Below the pieces are notes generated by a model. It made no database searches, was not told the DNA's origin, and saw only the letters and a list, made by a program, of their open reading frames with translations. Made by a program: the position numbers and the translations under genes. Below, piece after piece: positions 21,907 to 33,180 of a stretch of 64,000 bases of DNA. Each line of letters starts with the position of its first letter. Position 1 is the stretch's first letter. Origin of the DNA: Ananas comosus (taxonomy: Eukaryota > Streptophyta > Magnoliopsida > Poales > Bromeliaceae); contig NC_033639.1 of assembly GCF_001540865.1 (NCBI RefSeq), positions 3,812,685 through 3,876,684 of the forward strand, read 5' to 3'.

Positions 21907-24720
21907 TGTCACGCCCCGGGACCGGCAGAGGCCCTCCCGGTAGCGTGCCCAGACCCGCCATATGTCAGCACATATAAGGTGTCTACATCAACAGCGAAAA
22001 AATAAAACCAAAGATAGTTGCAACTAGAGATATCAGAGCACAAGTAGATCTACCATCTATAATAAAGTAAGAGGAATATACTAAAACAATAAGAGTGAAA
22101 CATAAAGTTATACAATATCCGTCTAAAATGGTACACAAAAGGGTGGTCTCTAAAACACCGGTACAGCTCTCAACTTCTCCAAAATAAGAAAATATCGAGA
22201 GGTAGACCACCTATCAACTCGTCACTCGCTGAAAAGCTAGATCGAAGCAACGCCCTTCCCACGGTCCCTAGCCTCTCCCGGCGTGGAAGGCTTTGAAAGA
22301 AGACATAAAATAGAGGCGTGAGAACTATAATTTATAGTTCCCAGTGGGCAATTACTGACCTTAGCTCAATGCACCACTAGGCCCGAAAGAAAGGGTAAGT
22401 CTAAAAAAAGAGCAATAATAATGAATAAATTGTATTTATGAAAGCATAACTAAAATGCTAAGCTACTATATTGCAATTAAACATGGCGTTAATATGATGC
22501 ACCTTTACTTTGTCATAAACAATATGTCCCTACATGGGCACAAGTAAATGTCACGGTTTACTTTATGAAGTTATGAAGATCATACTTTATCATGGCAACA
22601 ATGTGGATATGAATGCAATAAGTAACATCTCCTAACATACTACATGTATGTATGTATACTCAAGTGTCCAAAACTATGCTAGAAGCAAGTCTAAGTAATC
22701 CAACTACAACTCTCTATCTGGTAGTGATTATAACACACTCAACACCGTGTTGATTTCCATTTCCAGTTAAGGACCTACCCAAGATAGTCCAGCTTGTGCC
22801 GCCTAAGTGCCTGTGGTAGCCCAATATTCCTACTCTTGGAATGAGTCTGTCCCACTCGACCCCGTAGGCTTCTCAATACCGCACGAGCGAACATAAGTCG
22901 CATAGGCTAACTCCGGAGTGCCGGCTTGTAGGGAGCGACCCTCACAAGCATGTGCGAATGAGCACAAATGGCAAGCAAGCGTAGTCAAAGGCTCAAGTAT
23001 CCAACCCTCATGTCTCAAACATGGCAATAGCTACTAGTAACCCAACGGTCTAGCTCTATGTCACAATATGATAACCCAACACCCACTGGCTTAGTGCCTC
23101 TTTATGACACCTAAGTATCACCACTAATCAAGCCCAATTCGTATTCTATGTTCCAATTAAGACATTAATACCAATGTTTACTATAGCCCGGGCCCAGTGC
23201 ATCTTTATGACATTGGCCCAAATTCTCAAATAGTCTAAGTCTTCAAGCCTCTCTAAGCTTCCAAAGTCCCTAATGTCACAATTGGGCATAAAGGTTAAAT
23301 GCATGATAGCAATGTTCATTTTCATGATAGAAATTATGGTTCCAAATCTCAATTAGAATGCTAAGTTTCACATGCAAACTCTCTACCATATAGAGGTCCA
23401 AAAATTTTCTATACATTACATAGGCATGTTAAGCATTCTAAAATTCATAATAAATATTTCTAACATGATTATGCATGCGTTTTCATTTAACGATACTCAA
23501 ATCATCACAAATGAGATTTTCTCATGTGTGGCTAGGTCAAACCCACCGAACCGTCGCGGAGTCCTTCGTTTCGCCGAACGGAGTTGTCCACGAGTCTCAA
23601 AATACCCTAAAAGTAATGAGCGAAGAGATACACAAGCGTTACGAGCAACTCTAGGCTCAAACACTAACCACACAAGCAAAAGGGCAAAAACTCACCTAGA
23701 GAGTAGAAAATCTCTCTCAAGCTCCAAAAGAGAGCTAAATCCCTTCCAATCCAATCGAAAGGAAGGTTCTAAACCGATCAATTTAGCTCCAAAGGCCCTA
23801 GAATCAAAATGCCCAAAATCAACCCTAAAATTCCATTCTAGGGTTTTAACTCCTAAAAACCAACAAATCAAAGTCTAGAGGAAGGAAATGAGCAACTAAC
23901 CTCCTTAGAAGCTCCAATCCAAGCTCCAAGGGTGAAGATCTCATCTCTTGCAAGCTCCAAGTCCAAGCCTTCAAGCACCAACAAGGTGGGAAGAGAAAGA
24001 GAGGCAAAGAAATGCTCCAAGTCCAAGCTAGATCCTCCTCCTCTTCTTCTCATTCTTCTTCTTCTCCTTCTTCTCTCTCTAACAAAGGTGTGGAGAGGGT
24101 GTGAGGAGAGAAATGAGAAGAAGGGAGAGTGGAGTGGCCATATAGGCCATCTAGTGTAACAAAATCCAGAAAAACCCCTGAACTTTACATCCTGTGCAAA
24201 GCCCGGTCTGGGCAGATTTCGGGTTGAGGGACCGGTCTCCCCGACATGGGACCGGTCTCTCGGCCTGCCTTCAGAAAATCCACGTTCGGGAACCGGTCTC
24301 TCGCCGCACGGGACCAGTCTCTCCCCGTGCGGACATGCTCGGGGACCGGTCTCGCCCGCCAGGGACCGGTTGCCCCAAGGCTGCCGCAATACTGCTCACT
24401 GGGGGACCGGTCTCTCCTATCAGGGACCGGTCCCCGAGAGTAAAAACTCTCAGGACTCGTCCAGAGCTCAGATTTTCGAACTTCTTAGGTCGGAAAATAT
24501 TCTACGACCCTCCACCAAGCGTGGAAGAGCTCGAAACACATCCAATCACTCGAACCTCGTAATTTGCACAGGTCCAATGTGCTACACTAGCGTTGCGCGG
24601 TATTCCGCGGATGATTGACTCAAGACCGAGTCGGGTGGATAGTTTTGTAAAGGTAAACGAAACCTTATGATCAGAATTATAATTGATAGGAATCTAAGAT
24701 AGAGGAAAACTTAGAAGTCA
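21907..24720 (-). mobile_element. Related long gypsy LTR inserted in reverse orientation
   Basis: It starts TGTCACGCCCCGG and ends GAAGTCA on the + strand. ACTGG lies at 21901-21905 and again at 24721-24725, a probable 5-bp target duplication with one extra C on the left. Its minus-strand 3' end, CCGGGGCGTGACA, parallels the + LTR end GGGACGTGATA at about 25414. Inside, the minus strand has CCCACTGGGAACTAT and ATAGTTCTCAC, matching ACTGGAAACTATGG and ATAGTTCTCACC of the + LTR near 24958-24985. No coding domain is present, so it is a solo LTR of about 2.8 kb nested in a homologous LTR. Confidence 0.7.
24226..24440 (-). repeat. Array of GGGACCGGTCTC boxes
   Basis: About eight copies of GGGACCGGTCTC or close variants occur in roughly 210 bp (near 24230, 24247, 24288, 24310, 24342, 24361, 24404 and 24423), spaced irregularly by about 15 to 45 bp. 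The core GGGACCGGTCCC is a near-perfect palindrome. One GGACCGGTCCC box also lies in the + LTR near 20128. Seen on the LTR's own strand they lie upstream of the CT-rich leader-like stretch, a place where promoter elements would be expected. Confidence 0.7.
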
Positions 24721-24725
24721 ACTGG

Positions 24726-25414
24726 ATAAGCTATGAATAACAGGATTGAGAGTAGTATCGATCGATCTACTAGTTGGTTACATAGTTGCATAAATTGCAT
24801 GATTTACATATTGCATATTGTGAGGCATGAACTTAATAATGTTAGTTGCATGAATTATATAATGATATATATCTATCTGTGGATACTGTTGGACTAACAT
24901 GTTTGTAGTGCCTCCTTGGACCTGGTGGGTCGAGCTCTTCCCTTGGGTAGCCGTACTCACTGGAAACTATGGACAATAGTTCTCACCCCGTGTTGTTTTT
25001 GGGGGTACAGGTTCACATGTGAGCGGCGCGGTGGCGCGAGGAGAGGGCGTAGCTCTGTAGATAGCGCCTTACCACCGAGACTAGAGATAGCGGTACCCCG
25101 AAGTGGTCTAATTAGGGGTTGTAGAAAAAGAAAGAAAACAATGTTGTAATAAATTGTAATCAATGATTGTATTTGGAAGTCGATTGTAAAAGAAAATGTG
25201 ATGTAAAATACAAGTGAGCAGAATGCTTGTAATAACTTAGTTGTTATGTTTTTGATACTTCCTTATACAATTTATGATTGAATATTGTTCCTAGTTGGAA
25301 CCTCTTGTATTGTATTGATTGCGACGCCAAGGACGTATAGGGGAGACTCTGTCAGTTCGGCGGTCTGTCGGCGTGCCCGAACCCGACCAAATAGGCGGGG
25401 CTCGGGACGTGATA
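24726..25414 (+). repeat. Long gypsy LTR, + orientation, right part
   Basis: This continues the LTR after the nested insertion and ends GGGCTCGGGACGTGATA, with GTGATA probably mutated from GTGACA. The primer-binding site follows 7 bp later. Contains AATAAATTG near 25148, which may include the LTR polyadenylation signal. Confidence 0.7.
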
Positions 25415-25421
25415 GATAAAG

Positions 25422-25434
25422 TGGTATCAGAGCA
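25422..25434 (+). promoter_or_regulatory. Primer-binding site (tRNA-iMet) of gypsy element
   Basis: TGGTATCAGAGCA, complementary to the 3' end of plant initiator tRNA-Met. It fixes the + orientation of the element and the right end of its LTR. Confidence 0.88.
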
Positions 25435-25689
25435 TAAAGTAGAGAATGAGAATGGTTTAGGCAGACCTAGGAGACCCTCGAATAGTAAACTATAGAGGAT
25501 AAGGCTCGTGAGAGACGAGGACTTGTGACTTGTGGCGAAAGATAATTGATTGGGTTGTGTTATAAACGTCTAAGACGGATATTAGAGGTAGACTCAAGGT
25601 GTGGTTTATTCTCAACCGAGGGTGTTCATGTTGGGTATACACAACATGAAACCGAGTGATGAGAATAGGCTCCCTTGTATGACTTTCGC

Positions 25690-26720
25690 CCAATTTGAGT
25701 TTGCTGATCAGTTGGTGATCGCACCAGTTTCGGCTCGTTGAGTACGGCCGGGAGTCGCGGCGGAGGTGTTTCCATCGGGGTCGGGCAATCCGACTTTTAG
25801 TACTTCAGAGGTGGAGGCGGTGAGGGAGCGAGCTTCGGTGGCCCTCATGACCTTCAAGTAATCTGGGCCTCTTACCTTTGATGGAGAGGATTTGTGCACT
25901 GTGGAGCGGGACAAGGTATACCTATTCGTGCATTGTTCGAAACAGTCGGCGAAGGTGTGGTGGAAGGCGTCAAGCGGAATCGACCGCTTGGTCTCCCTCC
26001 TATGATTTGGGATGAGTTTCGGGGATCAATATTCTCCATTTACTTCCTTGATAGTGAGAAGGGAAAGCTTCAGGAGAGGTTCCCGAAGCTGCGGCAGGTA
26101 GACCGCACTATGAGGCAATACTAGCGGGAATTCTCCCGTATCGTGAGTTGTGTCCCGAATGTGGTGCGGGATGACAAGATCGAGCTGATTGTTTGTATGG
26201 TGGCTTCGGCCAGGCATTCTAAAGTTCTGCATATTCTTAAGTTGCAAGCTTTACTGAAGTCTTGGGCTGAACGTTGTGGGTAGAATAAGGCAGTGCCTTC
26301 GCGCGGGATGGGCACGAATCTCTCAGGCGAGAGACGAGAGTAACGCGACTGAGGAGCATAGCGGGCGGTCAGTCAAGCCCTAAGCGACCCCCGAGACAGT
26401 TGCAATCGCAATCCCGAACTCCGAAAGTGTTTTCTGCTCAACTTTTTTGGGATGTGTGATTTGTGGAAGTTCTCCCCTGGCGCGGCGATGTACGCTGCGG
26501 GATGGGAGATGCGTTCGTTGTTGGGCGGCCGGGCCGTGTGCTGGATGAGTGCCCGTTGAGGGGTGACCAGACATGGGTGTTGGCGGTGGCCTTCTCCTCT
26601 CCGAGACAACCTGTGGGTGTGCCACGTACAGCACGCTCTGGAGAGCGAGTGATGAGAATGTGGTGACCGGAGGGTTCGCGGTGGGCACCGAGTGGCCATA
26701 AGTAGGCGACCCAGGTCGAA
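25690..26720 (+). pseudogene. Decayed Ty3/gypsy gag
   Basis: The + strand reads LPPMIWDEF and, soon after, YFLDSEKGKLQERFPKLRQ, then a TAG at 26122-26124, then REFSRIVSC and VRDDKIELIVCMVASARH in the same frame. This matches the retrotransposon gag domain of Del/Tekay-type gypsy elements, where the usual sequence is a W-x-EF block, a YFP block and an LRQ block. At 26514-26555 the reading FVVGRPGRVLDECP is a degenerate CCHC zinc knuckle that has lost its second Cys and its His. Multiple stops make it non-functional. No protease, reverse transcriptase, integrase or chromodomain could be recognised downstream. Confidence 0.75.
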
Positions 26721-27590
26721 GATCATTGCATGCATTTGCCCTGTGGTCATTTACTACTATCAATGCATTAGTGTAGTACGGACCGAGTGGACGGGTGAGT
26801 GTAGATACTCGAGCATGCTTGTGTTGTGGGAATGCGGCGCTTGTTGGAGCAGGTAGAGAGCCAGATGGCACTAGCAAATTGCTAGTAATGATTCTTGGAT
26901 GAGAAATGAGACTCGTGGTAGAGACGGAAGTGGCGGACCAACTCTCAGGGCAATGTGATTAGTTGATTGCGAGAGTCGAGTCATGACATTTGAGGGTACC
27001 CGAGTAATCCGAGGATTTCGATATAGTTTCGGTAGATCGAACAATGAATGTAGAATCACTGTTGAGAGAGTAGCCGGTTAATTGTCGAGTACGGGCACGT
27101 GGGCCTAGTAATACCTCGAATTGCTAGGTGGGAGAGTCGTGCCTGTATAGTTGGCGTGCATAGGCAAGATTGCCTAATGCTGGATGTAGTGTGGAACGCT
27201 ATAGAGGCATGTAGAATGCTCAAGTACAGGTACTCGTGGAGTGCGGATTGGATCAGCCAAGTGAGTGTGTTGGCAGTAGCACTTGAGCATTGCTAGGTGC
27301 GAAGCGTGCCAGGGATCACTCGTGGGGCTGATGGCTCGCACTAGGTGCCTAGGAGCCGATAGTGATATGTATAACTCGGTTGAGTGTGTCGTGTAAGACG
27401 ACGGTTGCGGGTATTGCTTGAGGACGACCCGTGCCTAGACCACTTGTGGACTGTGGAGCTTGGGCCATTTGGACAGGCGCAGTCAGCTGTGGGTGACAGC
27501 GGCTCGGTACCTACGGGTAGGGCAAAGTTTTGGTCAGGACGGTAGTCCGAGCTTGAACCCGAGAACGTGGAATGCCATGTATTGGATCGT
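26721..27590 (+). other. Degenerate gypsy internal sequence
   Basis: GC-richer than the flanks and continuous with the gag remnant, but I could not recognise any domain. Composition drops abruptly near 27590, which probably marks where the truncated gypsy element ends. The short frames at 27099-27296 and on the reverse strand carry no motif. Confidence 0.4.
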
Positions 27591-27876
27591 ATGATCGAGA
27601 ATACACCGTATTTGTGTTTTATAGTTAAGAAAGTTGAATTTGATTCATATTAATTACGTTGTTTATGTTGTTTCCAAATCAAATTTACATTTAGGATGTA
27701 ATTTAAATTTCAATTATTGCTGTAGGTGTTTAAGAAGTTTATAGTACCCTTAGTTGGATAAAATTGGTCTTGTGGGCCAAAACATTTTACAAAGATCAAA
27801 ATAACCACTAGATAGGTATCTGATGAATGATACTTATGCATGAATAGGAGGTCATTTTTAGAGTCATACATACTTC
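27591..27876. other. AT-rich intergenic DNA
   Basis: Nothing is recognised. It separates the gypsy remnant from the nested CACTA pair. Confidence 0.5.
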
Positions 27877-28909
27877 TACTACAACAAAAACAGTCTATAG
27901 CGACACTTTTAAATGTCGGTACAAGTCAAAAAAAGAGCTGCTGGCTAAATTACCGACACTTTTAAAAAGTGTTGCTATATGTGGGGTCGCTAGGTATATA
28001 GTTACAGTTAAAGAGTGTCGCTATAACCTAAAAAGCTGCTGCTAATTTACCAATATTTATTTAAGCATTTAGCAGCTGCCAGAACTCTACCTCGTTGGCT
28101 ACGGTGGTGGAGAAGGACGAGAGGATGGGATCTTCATCTAGCATTTCAGTTGATTGAGTGAGGGGAGAAGGGAAAATAGTAATTGATTTTTTTTTTCTTT
28201 TTTTTTCTGTTTGTAATCGGGCCGAATGGGCTGGGTGGGTTGGATTGACACTACAACAAAAACGGTCTATAGCGACACTTTTAAATGTAGGTACATGTCA
28301 AAAAAGTGCTGCTAGCTAAAATTACCGACATTTTTAAAAAATATTGCTATATGTGGGGTCGCTAGGTATATAGTGACAATTAAAGAGTGTCGCTATAACC
28401 TAAAAGAGTGCTGTTAATTTACCAACACTTATTTAAGCATTTAGCAACCGCCGAAACTCTATCTCATTGGCTGCGGTGGCAGAGGAGGACGACAGGAAAG
28501 GCTCTTCGTCTAGAATTTCAGTAGATTGAGTGAAGAGAGAAGAAAAGATGATAATTGATTTTTCTTTTTTTTTTCTTTTCTATTTGTAATCAGACCAAAT
28601 AGACTGGGTGTGGTAGGTTGAGTAGAGTAATCTTTTATTTTTGGTTGGATTGGGCTTTATATTTAAGCATTAGTAGATGTTTTCTTAAGTTTTAGGATAA
28701 ATGGGACATTTACTCAAAAGTGTCCCAAACATGTGTCCCTATAATCTAATTCTGTTGTAGTGTGAATAGAGTAACCTTTTATTTTTGGCTGGATTGGATT
28801 TTATATTTAGGCATTAGTAGATTTTTTTTTTTTAAGTTTTGATATAAATTGGATACTTACACAAAAGTGTCTCAAACATGTGTCCCTATAATCTAATTCT
28901 GTTATAGTT
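27877..28909 (-). mobile_element. CACTA mini-element (copy 2, outer), interrupted by copy 3
   Basis: The left end TACTACAACAAAAACAGTCTA and right end GTTATAGTT are mutated forms of the family ends, and the interior matches the 514-518 bp family. Without the nested copy the element is about 516 bp. The flanks show TTC (27874-27876 and 28911-28913), offset by a base on the right, so the target duplication is only suggestive. Its terminal decay says it is older than the copy within it. Confidence 0.75.
28249..28762 (-). mobile_element. CACTA mini-element (copy 3) nested in copy 2
   Basis: 514 bp, CACTACAAC to GTTGTAGTG, with the perfect 3-bp target duplication TGA (28246-28248, 28763-28765). 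The left end is AAAAACGGTCTATAGCGACAC and the right end is TGTCCCTATAATCTAATTC, so it is reversed relative to copies at 13927, 30382 and 46800. Same-family self-insertion, no coding capacity. Confidence 0.92.
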
Positions 28910-29118
28910 TTTCAACTACTTATTTTAAAAAGAGGTAAATGAATTAAAATTCACGTCATGTATTGAAGTATTGCTTTTAAATTTAACTAAGAGAGAGCAA
29001 TTTTTTCGTCCTACTTAATCTCTTCTTTTCTCAATTTTCCTCCTCTCTAATATATACATCCGAATAGAGTATTATATAGTGTACTAATTAACGATCAAAA
29101 TACGGTGAGATATTTCAG

Positions 29119-29297
29119 AAGGGTACTGTTGGACGAGAACTGGCGAGCGGCAAGCAGCGCGGATGCGAACGAGGTATCTCAAGGCCGTGCTGAGGCAGGA
29201 GATCAGATACTATGACCTCAAGGTCGCTACGATGTCGGACGTCATCACCGGCGTCTCCAACGACAGTCTTGTGATCCAAGATGTTCTCGGCCAAAAA
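29119..29297 (+). pseudogene. Isolated ABCB transporter exon (first membrane domain)
   Basis: After a TATTTCAG acceptor, 179 bp read in frame as the ABCB segment [15 protein letters not shown]...YLKAVLRQE, then [19 protein letters not shown], then a GTTTGT donor. In plant ABCB proteins this lies in the first membrane domain, N-terminal to everything in the gene at 8334-10734. Because it is downstream of that gene on the same strand, it must belong to another copy. It has no stops and good splice signals, yet I find neither the preceding nor the following exon in the 27.6-34.5 kb region. It is most likely a relic of a second, tandem ABCB gene broken up by transposons. A functional gene with giant introns is less likely. 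GC content matches the other ABCB exons. Confidence 0.8.
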
Positions 29298-29449
29298 GTT
29301 TGTTTTCACTCAACCTTCTAAACGTGAAACAACCGTTTGTCTCTAAAAATTTAAGCTTGATTCTTTTTAAAACCGATCGAATAGTTATATAAATTCATAT
29401 TTAACGCTTTCACCACAGCTGAGTGTAAATATGACGTGGACATTGAGTC

Positions 29450-30970
29450 GATGTTAGGATTGTTGGCTTAAATAGACCAGTATTCTACCCTGTGATGAGA
29501 GGCAAAGTGGGCCGAGTCACGTTCGAAATGGTGTGAGGCTGGGTTGGGCCGAGTCATGTTCGAAGTGGCATAATGCTGGTGAGCCGAGTTACAATCGAGA
29601 TCAGTGGGCGCTTTATCTGTAGGCTTTAAGTGAATTGGTTCCATATTTCTAACAGTTCGAGCTTTTGGATTAATGATTAGCGTCAAAGCTTTCATAAGTG
29701 GCATTAGATTCAATGGCGCATGTTTGATTCCCACATGCTACATTAATTGTGCAGGTGTTGGGGGGAGGAGATTGTTAGTTATTTATTAATGGGCTAAAAT
29801 AGGTCCAACTTTCTGCCCCGTGGCAATAGACCCAGGAAATTAATAAGTTGAGTTGGGTGAGCAAGAGATTGTTAGTTATTTATTATTGGTCTAAAATAGG
29901 TCAAACTTTCTACCTCGTGACAATAGACCCAGGAAATTAATAAGTTCAGTTGGGTAAGCCTAATAAGTTGTTTGAGGCTGTAGTCCACAAGAAAACTAAC
30001 GGCAAGAGGCCCAACAATAGACCCAACATGCAGGTGAGTTGAGTTAGGTTGAAGCTCGAGAGCGCTGTCGTTAAGTCCTTAAGTGCGATGGATGTGCCTT
30101 TCCTATCAGCACGTGTTTTTGGAATAGTTGGTTAGCGCTTATGATCCATAAGTGATATCAGAGCTAAAAATTATGGGTTCGATTCACGCATTCCGCAAAT
30201 GTGTCCAGATGCTAGAGAAGGGATTGTTGGCTTAAATGGGCCAGCATTCTCCCTGTGGTGGGAGGCCAAGTGGGCTGAGGATTGGGCCGAGTCATATTCG
30301 AAGTGGCGTAAGGTTGGATGGACTGAGTCACAATAATCGAGATACGTGAGCGCAACACAATCAAGGTACGTGAGCACTGTACACTACAACAGAATTAGGT
30401 TATAGGGACACATGTTTGGGACACTTTTGAGTAAGTGTCCCATTTATTCTAAAACTTAAAAAAATATTTGCTAATGCCTAAATATAAAGCCCAATCCAAC
30501 CAAAAATAAAAGATTACTCTACTCAACCCACCACACCCAGTCCATTTGGCCCGATTACAAACAGAAAAGAAAAAAAAGAAAAGAAAAATCAATTACCATC
30601 TTTTTTTTCTTTCTTCACTCAATCCACTGAAATTCTAGACGAAGAGCCTTTCCTGTTGTCCTCCTCCGCTACCGCAGCCAACGAGATAGAGTTTCGGCGG
30701 TTGCTAAATGCTTAAATAAGTGTTGGTAAATTAGCAGCACTCTTTTAGGTTATAGCGACACTCTTTAACTGTCACTATATACCTAGCGACCCCACATATA
30801 GCAACATTTTTTAAAAATGTCGGTAATTTTAGCTAGCAGCACTTTTTTGACATGTACCTATATTAAAAATGTCGCTATAGATGCCGTTTTGTTGTAGTGG
30901 TATCTGTACACTTAAAGTAAATTAGTTGCTATTTCTAACAACTCAAGCTTTTGAATTTAATGATTAGCCC
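29450..30970. repeat. Duplicated intergenic segment with short tandem duplication
   Basis: About 300 bp near 29457-29750 (GTTGGCTTAAATAGACC, GGGCCGAGTCA, AATTGGTTCC, TTCGAGCTTTTGGA) recurs at 30221-30970, where a CACTA element splits it. Between them, a roughly 95-bp unit starting GTTAGTTATTTATTA is tandemly duplicated (about 29776-29950). Probably remnants of one retroelement with two terminal repeats, since ATATCAGAGCTAAAAATTATGGG near 30150-30172 resembles a primer-binding-site junction. Not coding. Confidence 0.5.
30382..30899 (+). mobile_element. CACTA mini-element (copy 4)
   Basis: 518 bp from CACTACAACAGAATTAGG to TTTTGTTGTAGTG, with the perfect target duplication GTA (30379-30381, 30900-30902). 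Same orientation and near-identical sequence to copies at 13927 and 46800. Confidence 0.94.
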
Positions 30971-31471
30971 AATGATCCACCAGGGTTAAAATAAGGTTCC
31001 AACTAGGATGTTTCTTTTTAATTAATCATGAAAATATGTGCAGTAGTATTAAATCTGGACTGGGACCTGCTGTTAAATACATACTGTCTAAAAAAATTTA
31101 CCTAATAGAAAATTACATATAAACATTCTTAATCCTCAGCTCATGTGTTTGCGGAAATTAAGTAAACTATGCTCGAATTGGCACGAAAGTTAACAGAAAA
31201 CTAACAAAGAATAATTTTGCCATTAAATAATGAAAGCGAAAATTGTAGCAGAGACGTTCTTTGAATTGTGGAGAATTAGGACAAGTGCTGACAGCATGCA
31301 AGTAAATTTTTTTTTATCCTAGGTCAGTGATTATATTTATGCTAAATTTGACTATCACACATATTTCTTTAAGTCTCACGTGCTCATGTAAAAAACGTGT
31401 ATTCTTGTCGGCCTCGCTTCATCACACCGCCATGAATGTGTGTTTGACGCCAGTCCAATATATAATATATA
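30971..31471. other. AT-rich intergenic DNA
   Basis: Nothing recognised. Confidence 0.45.
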
Positions 31472-32014
31472 AGAGCTAGGCTGGTATACTATCGGTAGCA
31501 CGGAGGCCTCCGTGCTACCAAATTATTTTCAATGATGCGGCTTCCAAATCGACGATCGGCTCTATTAGATTTTATCTACACTATTAAAAGTATTTGGAAA
31601 CTAAATTTCATAATTTTTCGACATCATTTGGCTAGTGATCAAAAGGTCTCAAAATTAACAATTTTAATGATAAGTGTGATGCGTTTGAGAATTTAACTAT
31701 GTAAAACAATCCAAATCTGATGAAATTTTTATGAAATTTTTTTTTTACTATTTAGAGTAAGATCAATACCTCTGATCTTAAATTCAAGTCTTTTATCATA
31801 TTTTTTATGATATTTTTATTTTCAGCCGTTCTTTTTTAGACTACTCGTTTGATAGGTAAATGATATAGAAAAATTATAAAATTTAGTTTCCAAATACTTT
31901 CAATAGTGTAGATCAAGTCTAACGGAGCCGATCGTTGATTAAAAAGCCGCATCATTGAAAAAAACTTGGTAGCACGAAGGCCTCCGTGCTACCGATAGTA
32001 TACCAACCTAGCTC

Positions 32015-32015
<1 letters not shown>
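31472..32015. mobile_element. Palindrome-ended MITE (M2)
   Basis: 544 bp with inverted ends AGAGCTAGGCTGGTATACT, each containing a 26-bp palindrome (31494-31519, perfect, GGTAGCACGG arm; 31968-31993, one mismatch). Inside come the conserved CGACGATCGGCTC block and a TTTTTCGACATCATTTGGCTAG block, colinear with M1 at 5799-7230. No 9-bp duplication is visible. The right flank is a GA microsatellite (32016-32042) that may have obscured it. Confidence 0.8.
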
Positions 32016-32042
<27 letters not shown>

Positions 32043-32048
<6 letters not shown>

Positions 32049-32860
32049 CTAAAATATTATTGGTAGTAAACAACTCAATTTACTACCGAACATCGAAACT
32101 AACGATCGGCATCGTGAAACATGATATAAACTAGTTAAACTATCTGAAAAATCAAATTTCACGCATTTTCGATATTATTTTTTTGTCCATCAAGTGAACA
32201 AAAAATAAAAAGCTAAAAATGGATATTTTTCAAAAAGTAATAATACAAATTTTGTATTTAAGATTTACAGTCTAGATCTTATTTTAAATAGTTTAAAATT
32301 TTTTTAACAAAAATTTAGTTGATTTGGACTCTTCTATACGGTTAAATGAGCAAATGTACTATATCGGCCATTGAAATTATAGATTTTGTGACCCTTTGAT
32401 CGTTAGTTAGTGGTGTCAACCAATTTTGATATTTTTGCATCATTGAACTAACAACTATTCCATACCGACTGTTAAAAGTTGTCAACCTTGAGATCTTTTG
32501 ATCGTAAGGTAAATAATATCGAAAAATTATAAAATTTGATTTATAGGAGTTTTAAATGCTCTAGATAATGTTTAATGGTATGGATTGAAAGATCTGCCAT
32601 AAAAAATGACTTATAAATACGAAGACGATGATATTAGACTTAAATGCTTTTAATAGCACCAAATTATTGAAATTATTGGTGTTTGTGGATTTTTCATACT
32701 TTGGATGAAGATTTGTATGGTTATGATAATAGTGGTCCCTCGGTTTAGTGGGTGGTTGGTGGAATAGCATGATCTAAGGGGCAGAATTGGAGACACAAAT
32801 AGATACAATTAATGGAGGAAAAACTTAGTAGCACCAAGTGTTTGGTGCTATTAAAAGCAC
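32043..32860. mobile_element. Diverged palindrome-ended MITE relative (M3)
   Basis: The left part has a hairpin with perfect 9-bp arms GGTAGTAAA/TTTACTACC (32062-32087), then CTAACGATCGGCATCG and a CATTTTCGATATTATTTTT block, matching the M1/M2 plan. Near 32515-32580 the mirror block reappears in inverted orientation. A further hairpin (TAGCACCAAG..TTGGTGCTA, 32829-32850) lies near the right edge, but its stem differs from the left one, so the right boundary is uncertain. Confidence 0.5.
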
Positions 32861-32865
32861 CATAG

Positions 32866-32901
32866 TCGGATTCTCTCTCTCTCTCTCTGTCTCTCTCTCT
32901 T

Positions 32902-32934
<33 letters not shown>

Positions 32935-32959
32935 NNNNNNNNNNNNNNNNNNNNNNNNN

Positions 32960-33005
<46 letters not shown>

Positions 33006-33008
33006 AGA
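32866..33008. repeat. CT/TA/GA compound microsatellite with 25-N gap
   Basis: CT repeats (about 32874-32900), TA repeats (32902-32922), GA repeats, Ns at 32935-32959, then more GA to about 33000. True length is unknown. Reading frames through it are meaningless. Confidence 0.9.
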
Positions 33009-33017
33009 GAGTTGATC

Positions 33018-33180
33018 GAGCTAGAATGCTATCGGTAGCCAACGGGCTCCACTGCCACCTATTTATTTTCAATAATGGAGCCTCTAGATCGACGATCGGC
33101 ACTGTTAAATATGATCTATACTACTTGAAGCGTCTAAAAACCAAATTTCATATTTTTGTCAAATTTTTATCATTCGCTCT
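33018..33180. mobile_element. Palindrome-ended MITE fragment (M4)
   Basis: GAGCTAGAATGCTATCGGTAG begins the fragment, followed by an imperfect hairpin (33035-33060) and TCGACGATCGGCACTGTTAAA, the M1/M2 left-end plan. No matching right end was found before 33.5 kb. Confidence 0.6.

Noticed and set aside
30120..30190. tRNA-like or SINE-like segment (GGTTAGCGCTTATGATC ... GGGTTCGATTC)
   Set aside because: It has a B-box-like GGTTCGATTC but no foldable cloverleaf that I can see. The ATATCAGAGC segment looks more like a retrotransposon primer-binding-site junction.
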